NCBI RefSeq assembly: GCF_042850945.1
Contig: NZ_AP031496.1
Coordinates: 2,852,001 to 2,916,000 of the forward strand
Direction of reading: 5' to 3'
DNA from: Halioxenophilus aromaticivorans
GTDB taxonomy: Bacteria > Pseudomonadota > Gammaproteobacteria > Pseudomonadales > Cellvibrionaceae
Length of the DNA: 64,000 nucleotides
Shown: positions 1 to 8,954 of the stretch, piece by piece
Layout of the letters: every line of letters starts with the position of its first letter
Numbering within the stretch: the stretch's first letter is position 1
The notes under the pieces: generated by a model
What the model was told of the DNA's origin: nothing
What the model saw: only the letters and a program-made list of their open reading frames with translations
Databases searched by the model: none
Program-made: the position numbers and the translations under genes

Positions 1-1257
1 CTGGACTAAATCCCGTGTGGCCATTGCCTCACGAAGTGCGCGGTTGGTTTGTTGACGCTGGGCCTCCAGCTTAGCTTCTTGTAGACGCAGTTCACTATCG
101 TCCATGGTGGCGATAATATCGCCTTGATCCACCGTGTCACCGGCTCTAGCGATTGCTGTGTCAATGTAACCGGCGATGGGGGCTGCGATGGAGCGTTGAA
201 TACGGCCTTCAAGCGCTGCCCCGGCAGAGACGTTAAATTGCGTGGACGTAAACGCAGAAAATCCGACCAGTAGCGCTGCTGCAGTAAGGCTCAGTTTTAG
301 GCGTAGACGTGATAAGCCAAATACAGCGCCGAAGCTATCACGTGCGTCTTCGGATAGCCGTTTTGTTAGTGGCTGATCTAATCGCTCACGCATGTAAAAA
401 CTCGGTGCGAGCAATAACATTAATTGATGGCAAAAATTGGCTTCGCTGGCAGTAAAGGGATGGCTTTCATTACGCTCCAGCGTTACGGTTGCAAATATTT
501 TCTCTTGATGCACCAGTGGTACGGTGAGAATAGACCCGCTACCAAAGTTTTTCGCCAGTTCTTTATGAGCTCGGTAGATGTTTTGGTCGTTGGCAACGGC
601 CGGGAAATTCAAGATCGAATCTTGATCTATCGCTTCGTCCATGGCGTGGGCCACTGCTTTTATTAGGTTGGCTTTGGCATCCATGTTCGCGCTGTTGGAA
701 ACCGCTACAACTTCACAATGTTGTTCTTTAACAGCACCAAAACTGACGCGATCACAGTGTAATTCGAGAATCAGCAAGTTAACCAAAGCTGTTAGCATAG
801 CGCGGTAATCAGCTTGGTCGGTAATGCCCAAGGCTAATCGCACTGTATTTTGAAACAATTGTTCCTGTTTTTCTGTTTCAGGTTCTGGCAGGGCTAACCA
901 TTGTGCGCCCACTTTTAGGGTTTGCAGAATAGAGCGCTGTACTGGCTTTTCTTGGTGCTTGGTTTGCACCGCTACGATACCTAGTAAATGCCCATTGACG
1001 AATATTGGCCAGGCAAAATAGTCAAAGCGTTGATTGGAGGTTAGAGTTGCTCGTACGCCTCCGTCGGTATTTTTTTTGCGCGCAGCCAAACGCACCGTAG
1101 CGAGTAATTCAGATGGCTTTTCGTTATCAACGGGCCAAGAGGCCGCCATTTTCAAGCGACGATCTTCACTGTCTGCTAATACAAAGATCGCTCGCTCTAC
1201 ATACTGAATACTACGGCATTGAATCTCGAGCCAATTTTGGGCAAACGCAGTGGCCAT
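1..1257 (-). CDS. GAF-domain HlyD-type membrane fusion protein (3' end beyond window)
   Basis: The reading frame runs from an ATG at 1257 to the window edge, 419 codons, without a stop, so the C-terminus is missing. Residues about 150-290 look like a GAF sensor domain. A single hydrophobic segment (about 325-345, LSLTAAALLVGFSAF) follows, then a biotinyl-lipoyl-like segment (IAAPIAGYIDTAIARAGDTV) and the start of a coiled coil, as in HlyD/EmrA adaptors. The family couples a cytoplasmic sensory region to a periplasmic adaptor of an export complex. The start overlaps the stop of the upstream HDOD gene by one base (TGATG), so translation is probably coupled. The transported substrate cannot be told from the sequence. 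Confidence 0.75.
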   Translation of the reverse strand, partial: MATAFAQNWLEIQCRSIQYVERAIFVLADSEDRRLKMAASWPVDNEKPSELLATVRLAARKKNTDGGVRATLTSNQRFDYFAWPIFVNGHLLGIVAVQTKHQEKPVQRSILQTLKVGAQWLALPEPETEKQEQLFQNTVRLALGITDQADYRAMLTALVNLLILELHCDRVSFGAVKEQHCEVVAVSNSANMDAKANLIKAVAHAMDEAIDQDSILNFPAVANDQNIYRAHKELAKNFGSGSILTVPLVHQEKIFATVTLERNESHPFTASEANFCHQLMLLLAPSFYMRERLDQPLTKRLSEDARDSFGAVFGLSRLRLKLSLTAAALLVGFSAFTSTQFNVSAGAALEGRIQRSIAAPIAGYIDTAIARAGDTVDQGDIIATMDDSELRLQEAKLEAQRQQTNRALREAMATRDLVQ

Positions 1258-2189
1258 CACAAGCCTCCAAAGCGCAGTGTGCTATGTGACTCGGGCGAGG
1301 AGTTGAGTGTAAGAAATAATTCTTCCTCCCAGGACTCGGCCTCTTTGAGTAATTGCTGGGCTTGCTGCAGCGAAAGGTTCAATAAACGCCAGCCAGGGCA
1401 GCGATCTAAATCAGTGGCAGCTAAGTTTGAGTCTGGCGGAAGCATCGCAAGGTGACGAGCGACATTGATGATGGCTTTCTCAATACGATTGCGAGTCGCT
1501 TGTGTTGGTTCCATGTGATTGCCGATGGTATCGGTGTAGATATCGGGTAGCTGCCAAAACTGTGCAAGCTCGCAGCCCACGGTACCATAGTGAAACCCCA
1601 GTAGTTGCTGTTCCACTGAGTGAATAGATTGACCAGTGTCTGCGGCAATAGCTAATGCTTGCTGCGTTTGTACCGGAATTTTTAAAAACATCGCAACGTG
1701 ACCAATATCGTGCAACAGTCCAATGGTAAACAGACGCTCCTTAGCTGGCATCAGAGCTTGGCGACTAATATTGCGAGCTAATATGCCGCACTTAATATTA
1801 CCGCGCCAAAATCTGTCTACGTCCATTAGAATCGGCGGTAGACTGCTAAAAGCACGCAGGCTAAGACTACCCACCAGCAAATCATGAACTTGTACGGCGC
1901 CAATGAGTGTTATGGCTTGTTTTAAATTGTGGGCACGCCGCCGGTAACCCAAGAATTTTGAATTTGCCAGCCGAATAACGCGCTCTGCTAATGAGCTATC
2001 CGTCGCCACAACCTCAACATAGTGGTCTATGTTTGCGTCTTGAGCCTCCATAAGGGTACGAACGCGACGATATACTGGCGGCATTGCCAGTGTTTCGCTA
2101 AGGTTCGCTACCAATTGGCGGGCGTTTGTCATGTAAACAGTTCCTGCTAATGGTTGCTCAGCCTGTAATGCGCGTTGAGGGAAAAACAT
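1257..2189 (-). CDS. HDOD domain protein
   Basis: A 310-residue cytoplasmic protein with an HDOD domain over about residues 25-230. HDOD is the HD-related output domain found in bacterial signalling proteins; it usually lacks phosphodiesterase activity and acts by protein contacts. The GLLHDIGHVAMF segment keeps an HD pair, and LLGFHYGTVGCELAQFW is typical of the family. It is the second gene of a three-gene minus-strand operon: its start lies 3 bases after the stop of another HDOD gene, and its stop overlaps the start of the GAF/HlyD gene. It is paralogous to its upstream neighbour. The exact signalling partner is unknown. Confidence 0.85.
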   Translation of the reverse strand: MFFPQRALQAEQPLAGTVYMTNARQLVANLSETLAMPPVYRRVRTLMEAQDANIDHYVEVVATDSSLAERVIRLANSKFLGYRRRAHNLKQAITLIGAVQVHDLLVGSLSLRAFSSLPPILMDVDRFWRGNIKCGILARNISRQALMPAKERLFTIGLLHDIGHVAMFLKIPVQTQQALAIAADTGQSIHSVEQQLLGFHYGTVGCELAQFWQLPDIYTDTIGNHMEPTQATRNRIEKAIINVARHLAMLPPDSNLAATDLDRCPGWRLLNLSLQQAQQLLKEAESWEEELFLTLNSSPESHSTLRFGGL

Positions 2190-2192
2190 AAG

Positions 2193-3065
2193 TTAATTTT
2201 TAATGATCATACTTTCCATTTCGATACTGAGCTTTTCTACCTCCGGCAACAATGCCTCCAAATCAGCAGCGTCTATTTTCAAATGATCCAGTCCGAGCTC
2301 TCCTTCGGTATAGTGGTAGGGTTCGATACCTGGACGGGCAAAGGTTGCCATCTTGTGGCTTAACCCCAACAAAGCTGCCTCCGCGTAGTGCTCAGAGCTG
2401 CGAATGGGGTCTAGGTGTAAGCCAATCACGGTGTGAAATTTCACCGGGAGATTCCAGTCAGCCATCAGCTGCGCTCCAATATCTCCATAATGATAGCCAA
2501 ATATTCGACCTTCACTGCTGGCTAATGGGCAAGCGTGTTGTCGAGCGTCAATAATTGCTGCCCGCGCGGCTTCGGGGTGTTTAATAAACACCAATATTCG
2601 TCCAATCTCATGTAACAGACCGATAACAAATAAGCCGGCTGGATCTCTAAGATTTAGGTGCTGAGCCAACAGGCGCGCCATAACGCCGCAGTAAATACTG
2701 CGTTGCCAAAACGTTTTGATTTGTTCGATGTCGTTACCGATGCGGATGGCATCCACGGCGGATAGAGCGAGCACTAAATCGTGCAATTGGCCCAATCCCA
2801 TCAGGTTAATTGCGCGATCGATAGCGTGGATTTGACCTGAGAACCCGTATAGCGGGCTATTGATTACTTTCAATACTACGCCCGTAAGGTTTGGGTCCAT
2901 GGTGACAACACGAGCGAAGTCCTGGATATCGGATGCTTCATCATCCATCAACTGCTTAAACTTAAGATAGATTTCTGGCAACGATATTAAAGAAGCCGTG
3001 TTGGCGGTTAATTCTTCTAAACTACCAACCTTTGGCGCTGGCTGTTCCATAAGTGTCATCCCCAT
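2193..3065 (-). CDS. HDOD domain protein (paralogue, operon leader)
   Basis: A 290-residue HDOD protein and the first gene of the minus-strand operon. The segments GLLHEIGRILVF and GYHYGDIGAQLMADWNLP align with the same positions in the downstream paralogue. Here the metal-binding HD pair reads HE, in line with a non-catalytic HDOD fold. Family members serve as scaffolds in c-di-GMP, motility or stress signalling. The assignment of the domain is firm; the physiological role is not visible. A start a few codons further on (MTLMEQPAPK) is also possible. The upstream 390 bases have no gene and should hold the operon promoter. Confidence 0.85.
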   Translation of the reverse strand: MGMTLMEQPAPKVGSLEELTANTASLISLPEIYLKFKQLMDDEASDIQDFARVVTMDPNLTGVVLKVINSPLYGFSGQIHAIDRAINLMGLGQLHDLVLALSAVDAIRIGNDIEQIKTFWQRSIYCGVMARLLAQHLNLRDPAGLFVIGLLHEIGRILVFIKHPEAARAAIIDARQHACPLASSEGRIFGYHYGDIGAQLMADWNLPVKFHTVIGLHLDPIRSSEHYAEAALLGLSHKMATFARPGIEPYHYTEGELGLDHLKIDAADLEALLPEVEKLSIEMESMIIKN

Positions 3066-3455
3066 ACGGCATCCTTTGGCGGGTGGCTATCGTGGTACTG
3101 GTGCTTTAACCCACCCAAGGTGGGTGCTAGTACCATGTCCTTAAATAAGAGCTTTCGCCTATAAGCATAGTAGAGAGCGGTGCAAGCGCAATGACTGGAC
3201 CTGACCACTTAGGCCGGCTTTGCTGCTTTGCGTCATTTGTCTGGACGGCAATTTTCTAGGAGTGGCTAGCCCAGCTTGTTAAGTGCGCGAGGAAAATGGC
3301 TAACTGCAAGTAAGGTAATAAATATTAGGCGGATCTAAACTATCGGTCGCTCACCAACGGAATCGGTATAGAGACATTTCTCTGTGCTTTAATCTAGGCT
3401 GTTGTGGCAAATGTTCGCTACTTTCTGACCAGCATTATTGCCGTTAACAGGTGGT
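3066..3455. other. Intergenic region between HDOD operon and integrase
   Basis: No coding frame of credible composition is present in these 390 bases. They lie upstream of the minus-strand HDOD operon and downstream of the minus-strand integrase, so they should contain the HDOD promoter and may contain the left junction of the accessory region. The notable structure is a nested inverted repeat at 3093-3135. No tRNA and no clear attachment duplication was found. Confidence 0.5.
3093..3135. repeat. Nested inverted repeat
   Basis: Inner arms ACCCACC (3109-3115) and GGTGGGT (3119-3125) enclose a 3-base loop. Outer arms TGGTACT (3093-3099) and AGTACCA (3129-3135) are also perfect. The structure lies 28 bases or more upstream of the HDOD start, so in RNA it would form a two-tier hairpin in the operon leader. 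It could be a leader structure, a repeat element or an operator; the sequence does not decide. Confidence 0.5.
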
Positions 3456-4697
3456 TTATATTTTTCGGTTTTTACCACTTTCAGCGCGTTTTTTGGCTTC
3501 GCTTTGAACGTAGATAGTATCCGTGGTAGACATGCTGGCGTGGCCCAAGTCCTCTGAAAGATCTTTCAGAGCCCGGCCACGTTCCACTTCCATACTGGCG
3601 CCGGTGTGTCGCAACCAATGGGTGGAGGCTTCTTTTAATTTTAGGGCTCTGTCTTCGCCTTCCTTGGCTCTCATTGCTGTGTAGGCCTCATCAAATACCG
3701 TTTGTACTATCCGAGTTAATTGCCTGGCCGTCATACCGCCTTGGCCGCGTATCTTTTCCACGATAGGGCTGTTATCGCCAATAAAGGGAAGGGCGGGTAG
3801 GTCTCTTTGGCTACGATAGCGCTTTAAGTAGGGTAAGAAGCTATCTGGCACTGTAATATCTCTGATTTTACGGCCTTTGCCGTACACTTTGAGCCACCAA
3901 TTGTTATCGGAATCCTGCCAAAAATGGCTCATCACGGGTGACCAATTGGGCCGCTCTGAAAGCTCAGAAATGCGCAAAAACAGAGCTTTTAAAGCACAGA
4001 TAATAAACAGACTGCGTTCGTGGTTTGAGTCATCGTTGGCTAATTTCTCTGCAATTTCTATAACGTAAAGCCATTGTTGCTCCGTTAGTCGGCGTACGTC
4101 CTTAACCTGGGCATCTTTTATAAAGTAACGGCAATCTTTTTTGGCAATTTGGGCTGGATTGCCGTACAAAACTTCTTCGGTCATTAGGTATTTATAAAGT
4201 GCGATCACCGAGGTAAACATCGCGCTGAGTGTTTGTTGCGAAGGTTTGTACTTCTTTTTGTTGGCAGGCTCACTGGATTGCGAGCCTTTGGCTAACTTAA
4301 GCCGAAATGGCGACCATTGTGGGTTCTGGCGATAAAAACCGGCTTGGCGAACAAATTTCTCATGGTTTACTAAGCCAATCCAGCCAACTGGCGGTTGCCA
4401 ACAGAAATCAGCGTATTCCAGGATGTCAGCTTTGCGCAGCTGATCCATGGGTTTGTCTTTAAACAAAAACACCCACAGTAAAAATCGTTCGGTTTCGTTC
4501 CTAAAGCGACCAAACGTGTGCTCTGATTTATTGCGGCCAATGTAGCTTAAGAATTCATAACCCCAGCGCCAATGTGCCATGCGCCAATCTGGGCCTGCGG
4601 ATAAAAACGACTGTAGGTCTGGGTAATCTGAAATGGCTAGGTTTGGAAATTCTAGCAGACCTGGATACAGTGCGACTGGATTTGGCGCTTTTGCCAT
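3456..4697 (-). CDS. Tyrosine recombinase/integrase (copy 1)
   Basis: A 413-residue site-specific recombinase. All catalytic positions of the tyrosine recombinase family are visible: Arg242 (LFLRISEL), Lys274 (GKGRK), His360 and Arg363 (HWLRHTGAS), His386 (DLGHAS) and the nucleophile Tyr396 (TIYVQ). The N-terminal 200 residues form the SAM-like core-binding part. A second gene of the same family lies at 11809-13056 in the same orientation, and the C-terminal catalytic regions are nearly identical. The pair brackets a transposase, a SprT-like gene and an IS21 element. It probably moves or resolves a genomic island; no attachment site could be identified. Confidence 0.9.
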   Translation of the reverse strand: MAKAPNPVALYPGLLEFPNLAISDYPDLQSFLSAGPDWRMAHWRWGYEFLSYIGRNKSEHTFGRFRNETERFLLWVFLFKDKPMDQLRKADILEYADFCWQPPVGWIGLVNHEKFVRQAGFYRQNPQWSPFRLKLAKGSQSSEPANKKKYKPSQQTLSAMFTSVIALYKYLMTEEVLYGNPAQIAKKDCRYFIKDAQVKDVRRLTEQQWLYVIEIAEKLANDDSNHERSLFIICALKALFLRISELSERPNWSPVMSHFWQDSDNNWWLKVYGKGRKIRDITVPDSFLPYLKRYRSQRDLPALPFIGDNSPIVEKIRGQGGMTARQLTRIVQTVFDEAYTAMRAKEGEDRALKLKEASTHWLRHTGASMEVERGRALKDLSEDLGHASMSTTDTIYVQSEAKKRAESGKNRKI

Positions 4698-4876
4698 GGT
4701 GAGGGCTCATTAAGGCTTAGATTTGACGATTTGTGCATTGTATAGCCAGGGAAATCCTAAACAAAACTCGAGAAACAACTATAGGTTTTCGTAAATAACG
4801 TTTAAATACAATATGTTACACGATATTTCTTTTCCCGGAACGATGCTCCAAAGCGGTGTTATATTTGGGAAAACGA

Positions 4877-4897
4877 GGAGAGTGTCGGCCACTCTCC
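4877..4897 (-). terminator. Hairpin after tnpA
   Basis: Perfect 8-bp arms GGAGAGTG (4877-4884) and CACTCTCC (4890-4897) enclose a 5-base loop, 21 bases past the stop of the minus-strand transposase. In the minus-strand RNA the stem is followed by CGTTTTCCC, a weak U run, so it is a likely intrinsic terminator. Confidence 0.6.
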
Positions 4898-4917
4898 TGT
4901 AAAACGGCGATGATCGA

Positions 4918-7900
4918 TTACTCTTTGATCAGGTCTGGATCAAGGATTTTTTGTAAATCTATCTGTTGAGAGTCTTTTAGGGAGTTCTGTGAAAAATCAA
5001 ATTCGCCATGAAAGACAAAATGTTCCCAAGCCAGCATAGACGACGCCTTAATCTTTTTTAGTAGCAGGGAATACTCAACATCTGTTTTGGCTTCTGACAG
5101 ACGTTTGGAGAGATACATAAAATTCCAGCAAACGATGACATTTTTAAGTAGTCGTTTGCAGGTCTCTGCGATCTCCTGGTCTTCCTTAATTGTCTGCACA
5201 TAATCTGCCCGCCCAATGGCCAGCGCTCGATCAAGCTTGTTCCCTGCCTCACCTTTATTTAACTGGCGGTGGATGGCTTTTCGCATACCCACATCGTCGG
5301 CATACCGGAGCAAGAACAACGTTTTCGGAATACCTCCAAATGCTTTTAGTGCTTCGTAAAGAGGATTGCTTTTTGAGTATGAGTTTAATCGTTTGAAGAT
5401 TTGAGACGCAGTAACTTCGCCTAGCTTGATTGATGCGCATAGACGAAGAACATCTTCCCAATTATCAATAATTTTATCTCTATTAATCCGTTCCCTTGGA
5501 AAGATCGGATAGCTTTTTTTCTTATAGAAAGTGGGAGTTTTGAAGGAGTATAAAACTCTTTTGCCGGGATTTTTTATGCGTGGTCCAAACGAAAATTTCA
5601 ATAAATGCGTAAGGCCAAATATGGCTTCCGTGTATCCGTGAGAGTCAGTGGAGTGAAGGTCTGATTTCACTACATCATTTTTCAACAACCCATCCACCAT
5701 ATAGTGTGCTTCAAATTCGGAACCACTGATCACCATTGAGTAAGGGAACATCCCTCGTATATCTATGAAAGTATAGGCCGATACAACGGGGTCACGACCA
5801 CCATATTTAAATGACTTATTTGCATTGAGTGACTCATATGCGACGGTCCATTTCTGACCATCGCTTGATGTCTGCAAGCCGTAGTCTCCAATGAATACTT
5901 TGGCCAGTGGAAGTTGATTGACGAAACGGATAACGGCATCGTTTGCTCGTCTCAAATTCTCAAGCGTAAAAAAGCCATTGGTCGTGGATTCCAAAGTTGC
6001 CAGTTCAATTTCCCTCGCCAATTTAGATAATTTTGGCACGCTCAAGTGTTCACCTAGCGCAATTATTCCCGCGAGGAAATTTTTATCTTCAGGCCTGGGC
6101 TTGCGGTATCGGATACTGTTGTGTTCAAACTCGTCAAGAAACCCCGAAGCGGCATTCACTGTACTTAACGCTTCTGCTATTCGAATGTATTGATCATCCG
6201 GAAACAGAGCTACGTCACTTTCCATTTCTAACAGGACTTCAGCCCGAGTATTTCGTTCATACGTTAGCTTAAATCCACCAAGGCCATCTGTCTCAATATA
6301 TTCGTTTATATTTTCCAGTATGTGCTCGTTCGTTTCCTTGTATTGCGCATCCAATTCGAGTTCCCAGTGCTCAACCAATTTTTTAACATCTTTAAAATCA
6401 GCCATGTCCGCTAAATTTAGTATGTGATCCCGATTTTTTTGAAAGTATTCCCGTGAGATCAAATACTGCTCTAGCTGTCGGTAACGATTTGAGTTAACAA
6501 TGCTCAGTGTGCCGTCTTTAATGGCAGCGGCAGTGTGCTTATAAAGCAGAATGCGATACAGTTTTGCGCGGAAGGAGTCTTTCGTGTCAATGTAGCCGGT
6601 TTCTGAATTCGTAAGAAACCCGACTGGGAATGTATCATCAACCTTTCCGTTTTTCGCTTGGTACTGCGATATTGCTTTTAGCAGCTTGTTGCTTTTCACG
6701 TCGCAATCGAAATTGAGCCGCCGAAGAATATCGCTACACTTGAGCTGAAGCGACGTGGCGCCTTCTTCCAAAAAGAGCATTTCAAGAGCCTGTCCGCTGA
6801 TTTTATCTAAGTCCTCCTGGACATCTTTTACATGAGCGTTTACGTTTTCCGTGGATATCTTTGACGGGCTTATCAAGCGAATCGCTTTTTCGACTTTCTC
6901 TGAATCACTCAGAATAGGGTTGTTCAGCGTCTCTTTAAGTTTTTCCACCAACGACACTAAATCAACCGTATCCTTTACTAACGCTTGCGTATGGCCAGAT
7001 TGCTCCTGGCGTTGTTTGTAGTATTCTTCTTTGGCAAGATTCTCGGCCTTGTTCACTGCTGTTTTCACCGAGGCCAGAAACGTTTCGACCAGAATATCGA
7101 CCAGCTGTTGAAATTGGTGAGTGATAAAAATGGCAAGGTGAAGATGCCGATCATGATCTTTCAAACGATTAACCTGAAAAACCTGCCGCCGATGAACGGA
7201 TAGTGCGTAGCGTTTAAGTCCATCTTTTGTAAAATCCAGCTCGCTTGCGATTGGAAGTGCAATATCGTAGAGTGGCTTGAGCGTATCGTATATTGCGACA
7301 TTCTCGCGTATTTTAGACGTCTTGGTTGACTGGTTAAGTTTCTTCAGCAGCGTAAGTCTGTACGTTTCCATTTCATCATAAGTATTTTTTCCTTTTGAAA
7401 ATAACGCATCGAGCTTTTGAGCTCCATCGTTCGAGAGCTTATTTTTAACAATGGCAATCTGTTGGTCGATGTGCGTTTTATAGACCGACTCGACCGTGTC
7501 ACAAATTGTTTTATAATCGGGTGTCTCGACTTTGTGTTCAAAGAGCCATTCGCAAACGGAAATAAAGCATTTATCGGGGTTTTTCTGAGAGCGTGCGTCC
7601 GTTCTTATCAGTGGCAACAGTGGTTGAATGGTGGTTTGATTAAATGGCTTGAAACCCAGCGCATCAAGAATCATTTCTCTATGGCGATTTCTGGTGCTTG
7701 TATTGTAGCTTTCCCAGCGAAAACTTTGCCTGAGCTTCAGTCGGCCTGCTACATAGTCAACATCTTCCTGGATCGCAGAATTAAAAAATTGACCCGTGGC
7801 TTTGAAGTACCCGTAGGCGACGATGATGTAAACGATATTGGCATGGCCGCGAACGTTTTGTGTGATGAGCTGTTTGAAATGAGATTCGACGTAGAAAAAA

Positions 7901-7980
7901 CGCTTGCGGTCTAAAGCTTTGAATTGCGGCGGTGTATCGTGGAATTCTTTATCCGTGGAACTGATCTTTTTGGTGTACAT
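4918..7980 (-). CDS. tnpA: Tn3-family transposase
   Basis: A 1020-residue protein, full length for the family (about 950-1020). The catalytic triad is complete: Asp707 (SSDGQKW), Asp779 (STDSHGYTE) and Glu911 (NKGEAGNKLDRA). It would cut and join the 38-bp-type ends of a Tn3 transposon replicatively. No GGGG-starting terminal repeat was found in the flanks (4698-4917, 8899-9086, 11520-11808), so the unit has lost recognisable ends or they lie elsewhere. It is distinct from the transposase at 55077. The start ATG has a good Shine-Dalgarno (AGGAG) that sits in the arm of an inverted repeat (7983-8017), suggesting restrained translation. A SprT-like gene lies upstream on the same strand. Confidence 0.92.
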   Translation of the reverse strand: MYTKKISSTDKEFHDTPPQFKALDRKRFFYVESHFKQLITQNVRGHANIVYIIVAYGYFKATGQFFNSAIQEDVDYVAGRLKLRQSFRWESYNTSTRNRHREMILDALGFKPFNQTTIQPLLPLIRTDARSQKNPDKCFISVCEWLFEHKVETPDYKTICDTVESVYKTHIDQQIAIVKNKLSNDGAQKLDALFSKGKNTYDEMETYRLTLLKKLNQSTKTSKIRENVAIYDTLKPLYDIALPIASELDFTKDGLKRYALSVHRRQVFQVNRLKDHDRHLHLAIFITHQFQQLVDILVETFLASVKTAVNKAENLAKEEYYKQRQEQSGHTQALVKDTVDLVSLVEKLKETLNNPILSDSEKVEKAIRLISPSKISTENVNAHVKDVQEDLDKISGQALEMLFLEEGATSLQLKCSDILRRLNFDCDVKSNKLLKAISQYQAKNGKVDDTFPVGFLTNSETGYIDTKDSFRAKLYRILLYKHTAAAIKDGTLSIVNSNRYRQLEQYLISREYFQKNRDHILNLADMADFKDVKKLVEHWELELDAQYKETNEHILENINEYIETDGLGGFKLTYERNTRAEVLLEMESDVALFPDDQYIRIAEALSTVNAASGFLDEFEHNSIRYRKPRPEDKNFLAGIIALGEHLSVPKLSKLAREIELATLESTTNGFFTLENLRRANDAVIRFVNQLPLAKVFIGDYGLQTSSDGQKWTVAYESLNANKSFKYGGRDPVVSAYTFIDIRGMFPYSMVISGSEFEAHYMVDGLLKNDVVKSDLHSTDSHGYTEAIFGLTHLLKFSFGPRIKNPGKRVLYSFKTPTFYKKKSYPIFPRERINRDKIIDNWEDVLRLCASIKLGEVTASQIFKRLNSYSKSNPLYEALKAFGGIPKTLFLLRYADDVGMRKAIHRQLNKGEAGNKLDRALAIGRADYVQTIKEDQEIAETCKRLLKNVIVCWNFMYLSKRLSEAKTDVEYSLLLKKIKASSMLAWEHFVFHGEFDFSQNSLKDSQQIDLQKILDPDLIKE

Positions 7981-7982
7981 TG

Positions 7983-8017
7983 AACACTCCTAATGTTAAT
8001 CTATGGAAGGGAGTGTT
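7983..8017 (-). promoter_or_regulatory. Hairpin masking the tnpA ribosome-binding site
   Basis: Arms AACACTCC (7983-7990) and GGAGTGTT (8010-8017) are perfectly complementary. In the minus-strand mRNA, the arm nearest the start codon reads GGAGTGTT and contains most of the AGGAG Shine-Dalgarno of tnpA, so pairing would hide it. The loop is 19 bases. Repression of transposase translation is an inference from the geometry. Confidence 0.5.
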
Positions 8018-8049
8018 ATTATCCTTTCTGAAAACTTCTATCCCAAGTT

Positions 8050-8898
8050 CTAAATTACCTCACTTAGTTTTTTGTTACAGTCTCCACAAACTACGTTCAA
8101 TCCAGGCTTGCCCCAAAGCTGGATATGGCATGTTTTGCACGCATATTTAATGCGTCCCGATCGCGGTTTTGGCTTTGAAGTGATCAGCTCGCCGAGATTG
8201 TCGTCATCATAAAACCGGCTAACCTCTTCATGCTCACTGCTAAATGCTCGTTCGCTTAGTGACTGCTCAGTCATAACTACCGAAGTGTCTTGCTCTGCTC
8301 GCATGGCTGCGACTGCCGCAGCGGGTCTGGGATTTAAATTCTCGGTCAGTTCGTATTCGGAGCCTTTGTCATCGTAGGCGGTAATAGGTAGCTCCAGGCG
8401 ATAGACAGGATAGCGGTCGACCCAGGGCAGACGATAACCCTTTTTGATAAGCTCTTTACAGGCGTTGTGAAATGGGCCTTCTAGCAGGACATAGTCCATC
8501 ATCCATTCCCCCGTATTCTGTCCACCGGGCTTCCCAGTGGATGAGGGGATCAACCCTATTTGCAGCATCTTTTTGGCCCATTGGGCGTTATGGTAACCCC
8601 GTCGTCCGGGTGATCCATAGTGAGCCTGCCAGATGTGCGCCATCTCATGACACAGGGTTTGGCAGATTTCGATCAGAGGGTATTTTGCGAAGTATTCAGG
8701 GTTGACGGCTAGTTCATCTACATATTGACGTTTTTCATTGACCCACCGGCCGATGGAGGCATAACCCATCACTTTGCGCTGTCGGTGAAATGTGATGATG
8801 ACATCAGGCAATTGCCCGGCAAACAACGCGCTGTTAAAATAGTCATACGCGCTCGAAAGCGTCTGGTAACATTCTGTTGTCGGTTTTTCTTCTAGCAC
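8050..8898 (-). CDS. SprT-like zinc metalloprotease domain protein
   Basis: A 282-residue protein with a SprT-like domain: HEMAH at residues 84-88 gives two zinc ligands and the catalytic Glu, and His103 (GYHNAQW) fits the third ligand. A C-terminal zinc ribbon (CKTC and CGDC pairs, about 253-275) completes the SprT layout. In the Spartan/SprT family this fold cleaves proteins crosslinked to DNA; the bacterial members are less well characterised. The start is GTG at 8898 with GAGG about 10 bases upstream. It lies 69 bases upstream of tnpA on the same strand, so the two may be cotranscribed. Its presence beside a transposase suggests a passenger gene of a mobile unit. Confidence 0.8.
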   Translation of the reverse strand: MLEEKPTTECYQTLSSAYDYFNSALFAGQLPDVIITFHRQRKVMGYASIGRWVNEKRQYVDELAVNPEYFAKYPLIEICQTLCHEMAHIWQAHYGSPGRRGYHNAQWAKKMLQIGLIPSSTGKPGGQNTGEWMMDYVLLEGPFHNACKELIKKGYRLPWVDRYPVYRLELPITAYDDKGSEYELTENLNPRPAAAVAAMRAEQDTSVVMTEQSLSERAFSSEHEEVSRFYDDDNLGELITSKPKPRSGRIKYACKTCHIQLWGKPGLNVVCGDCNKKLSEVI

Positions 8899-8918
8899 CC
8901 GCTTTTCGCCTCAATTTT

Positions 8919-8954
8919 GTGCAAATTTTGGATTGTATGATCCAAAAAATGCAC
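8919..8954. promoter_or_regulatory. Imperfect palindrome upstream of the SprT-like gene
   Basis: Arms of 15 bases (8919-8933 and 8940-8954) agree at 13 of 15 positions around a 6-base centre; the perfect inner core is TTTTGGAT...ATCCAAAA and the outer ends are GTGCA/TGCAC. A third GTGCA copy follows at about 8961. The palindrome is 20-55 bases upstream of the minus-strand GTG start, so it may be an operator. No regulator can be assigned. Confidence 0.4.

Noticed and set aside
3200..3250. Possible c-di-GMP (GEMM) riboswitch upstream of the HDOD operon: minus strand reads GACGCAAAGC...CGGCCTAAG.
   Set aside because: The two conserved blocks have the wrong spacing, and the upstream CACAGGGCAAACC and downstream receptor segments are absent.
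4698..4917. Search for a Tn3 terminal repeat next to the first tnpA.
   Set aside because: No GGGG-starting repeat or inverted partner was found on either side, so no transposon boundaries are claimed.
7417..7914. Open frame of 165 codons on the plus strand.
   Set aside because: It lies wholly antisense to the intact Tn3 transposase, with no ribosome site or recognisable protein.
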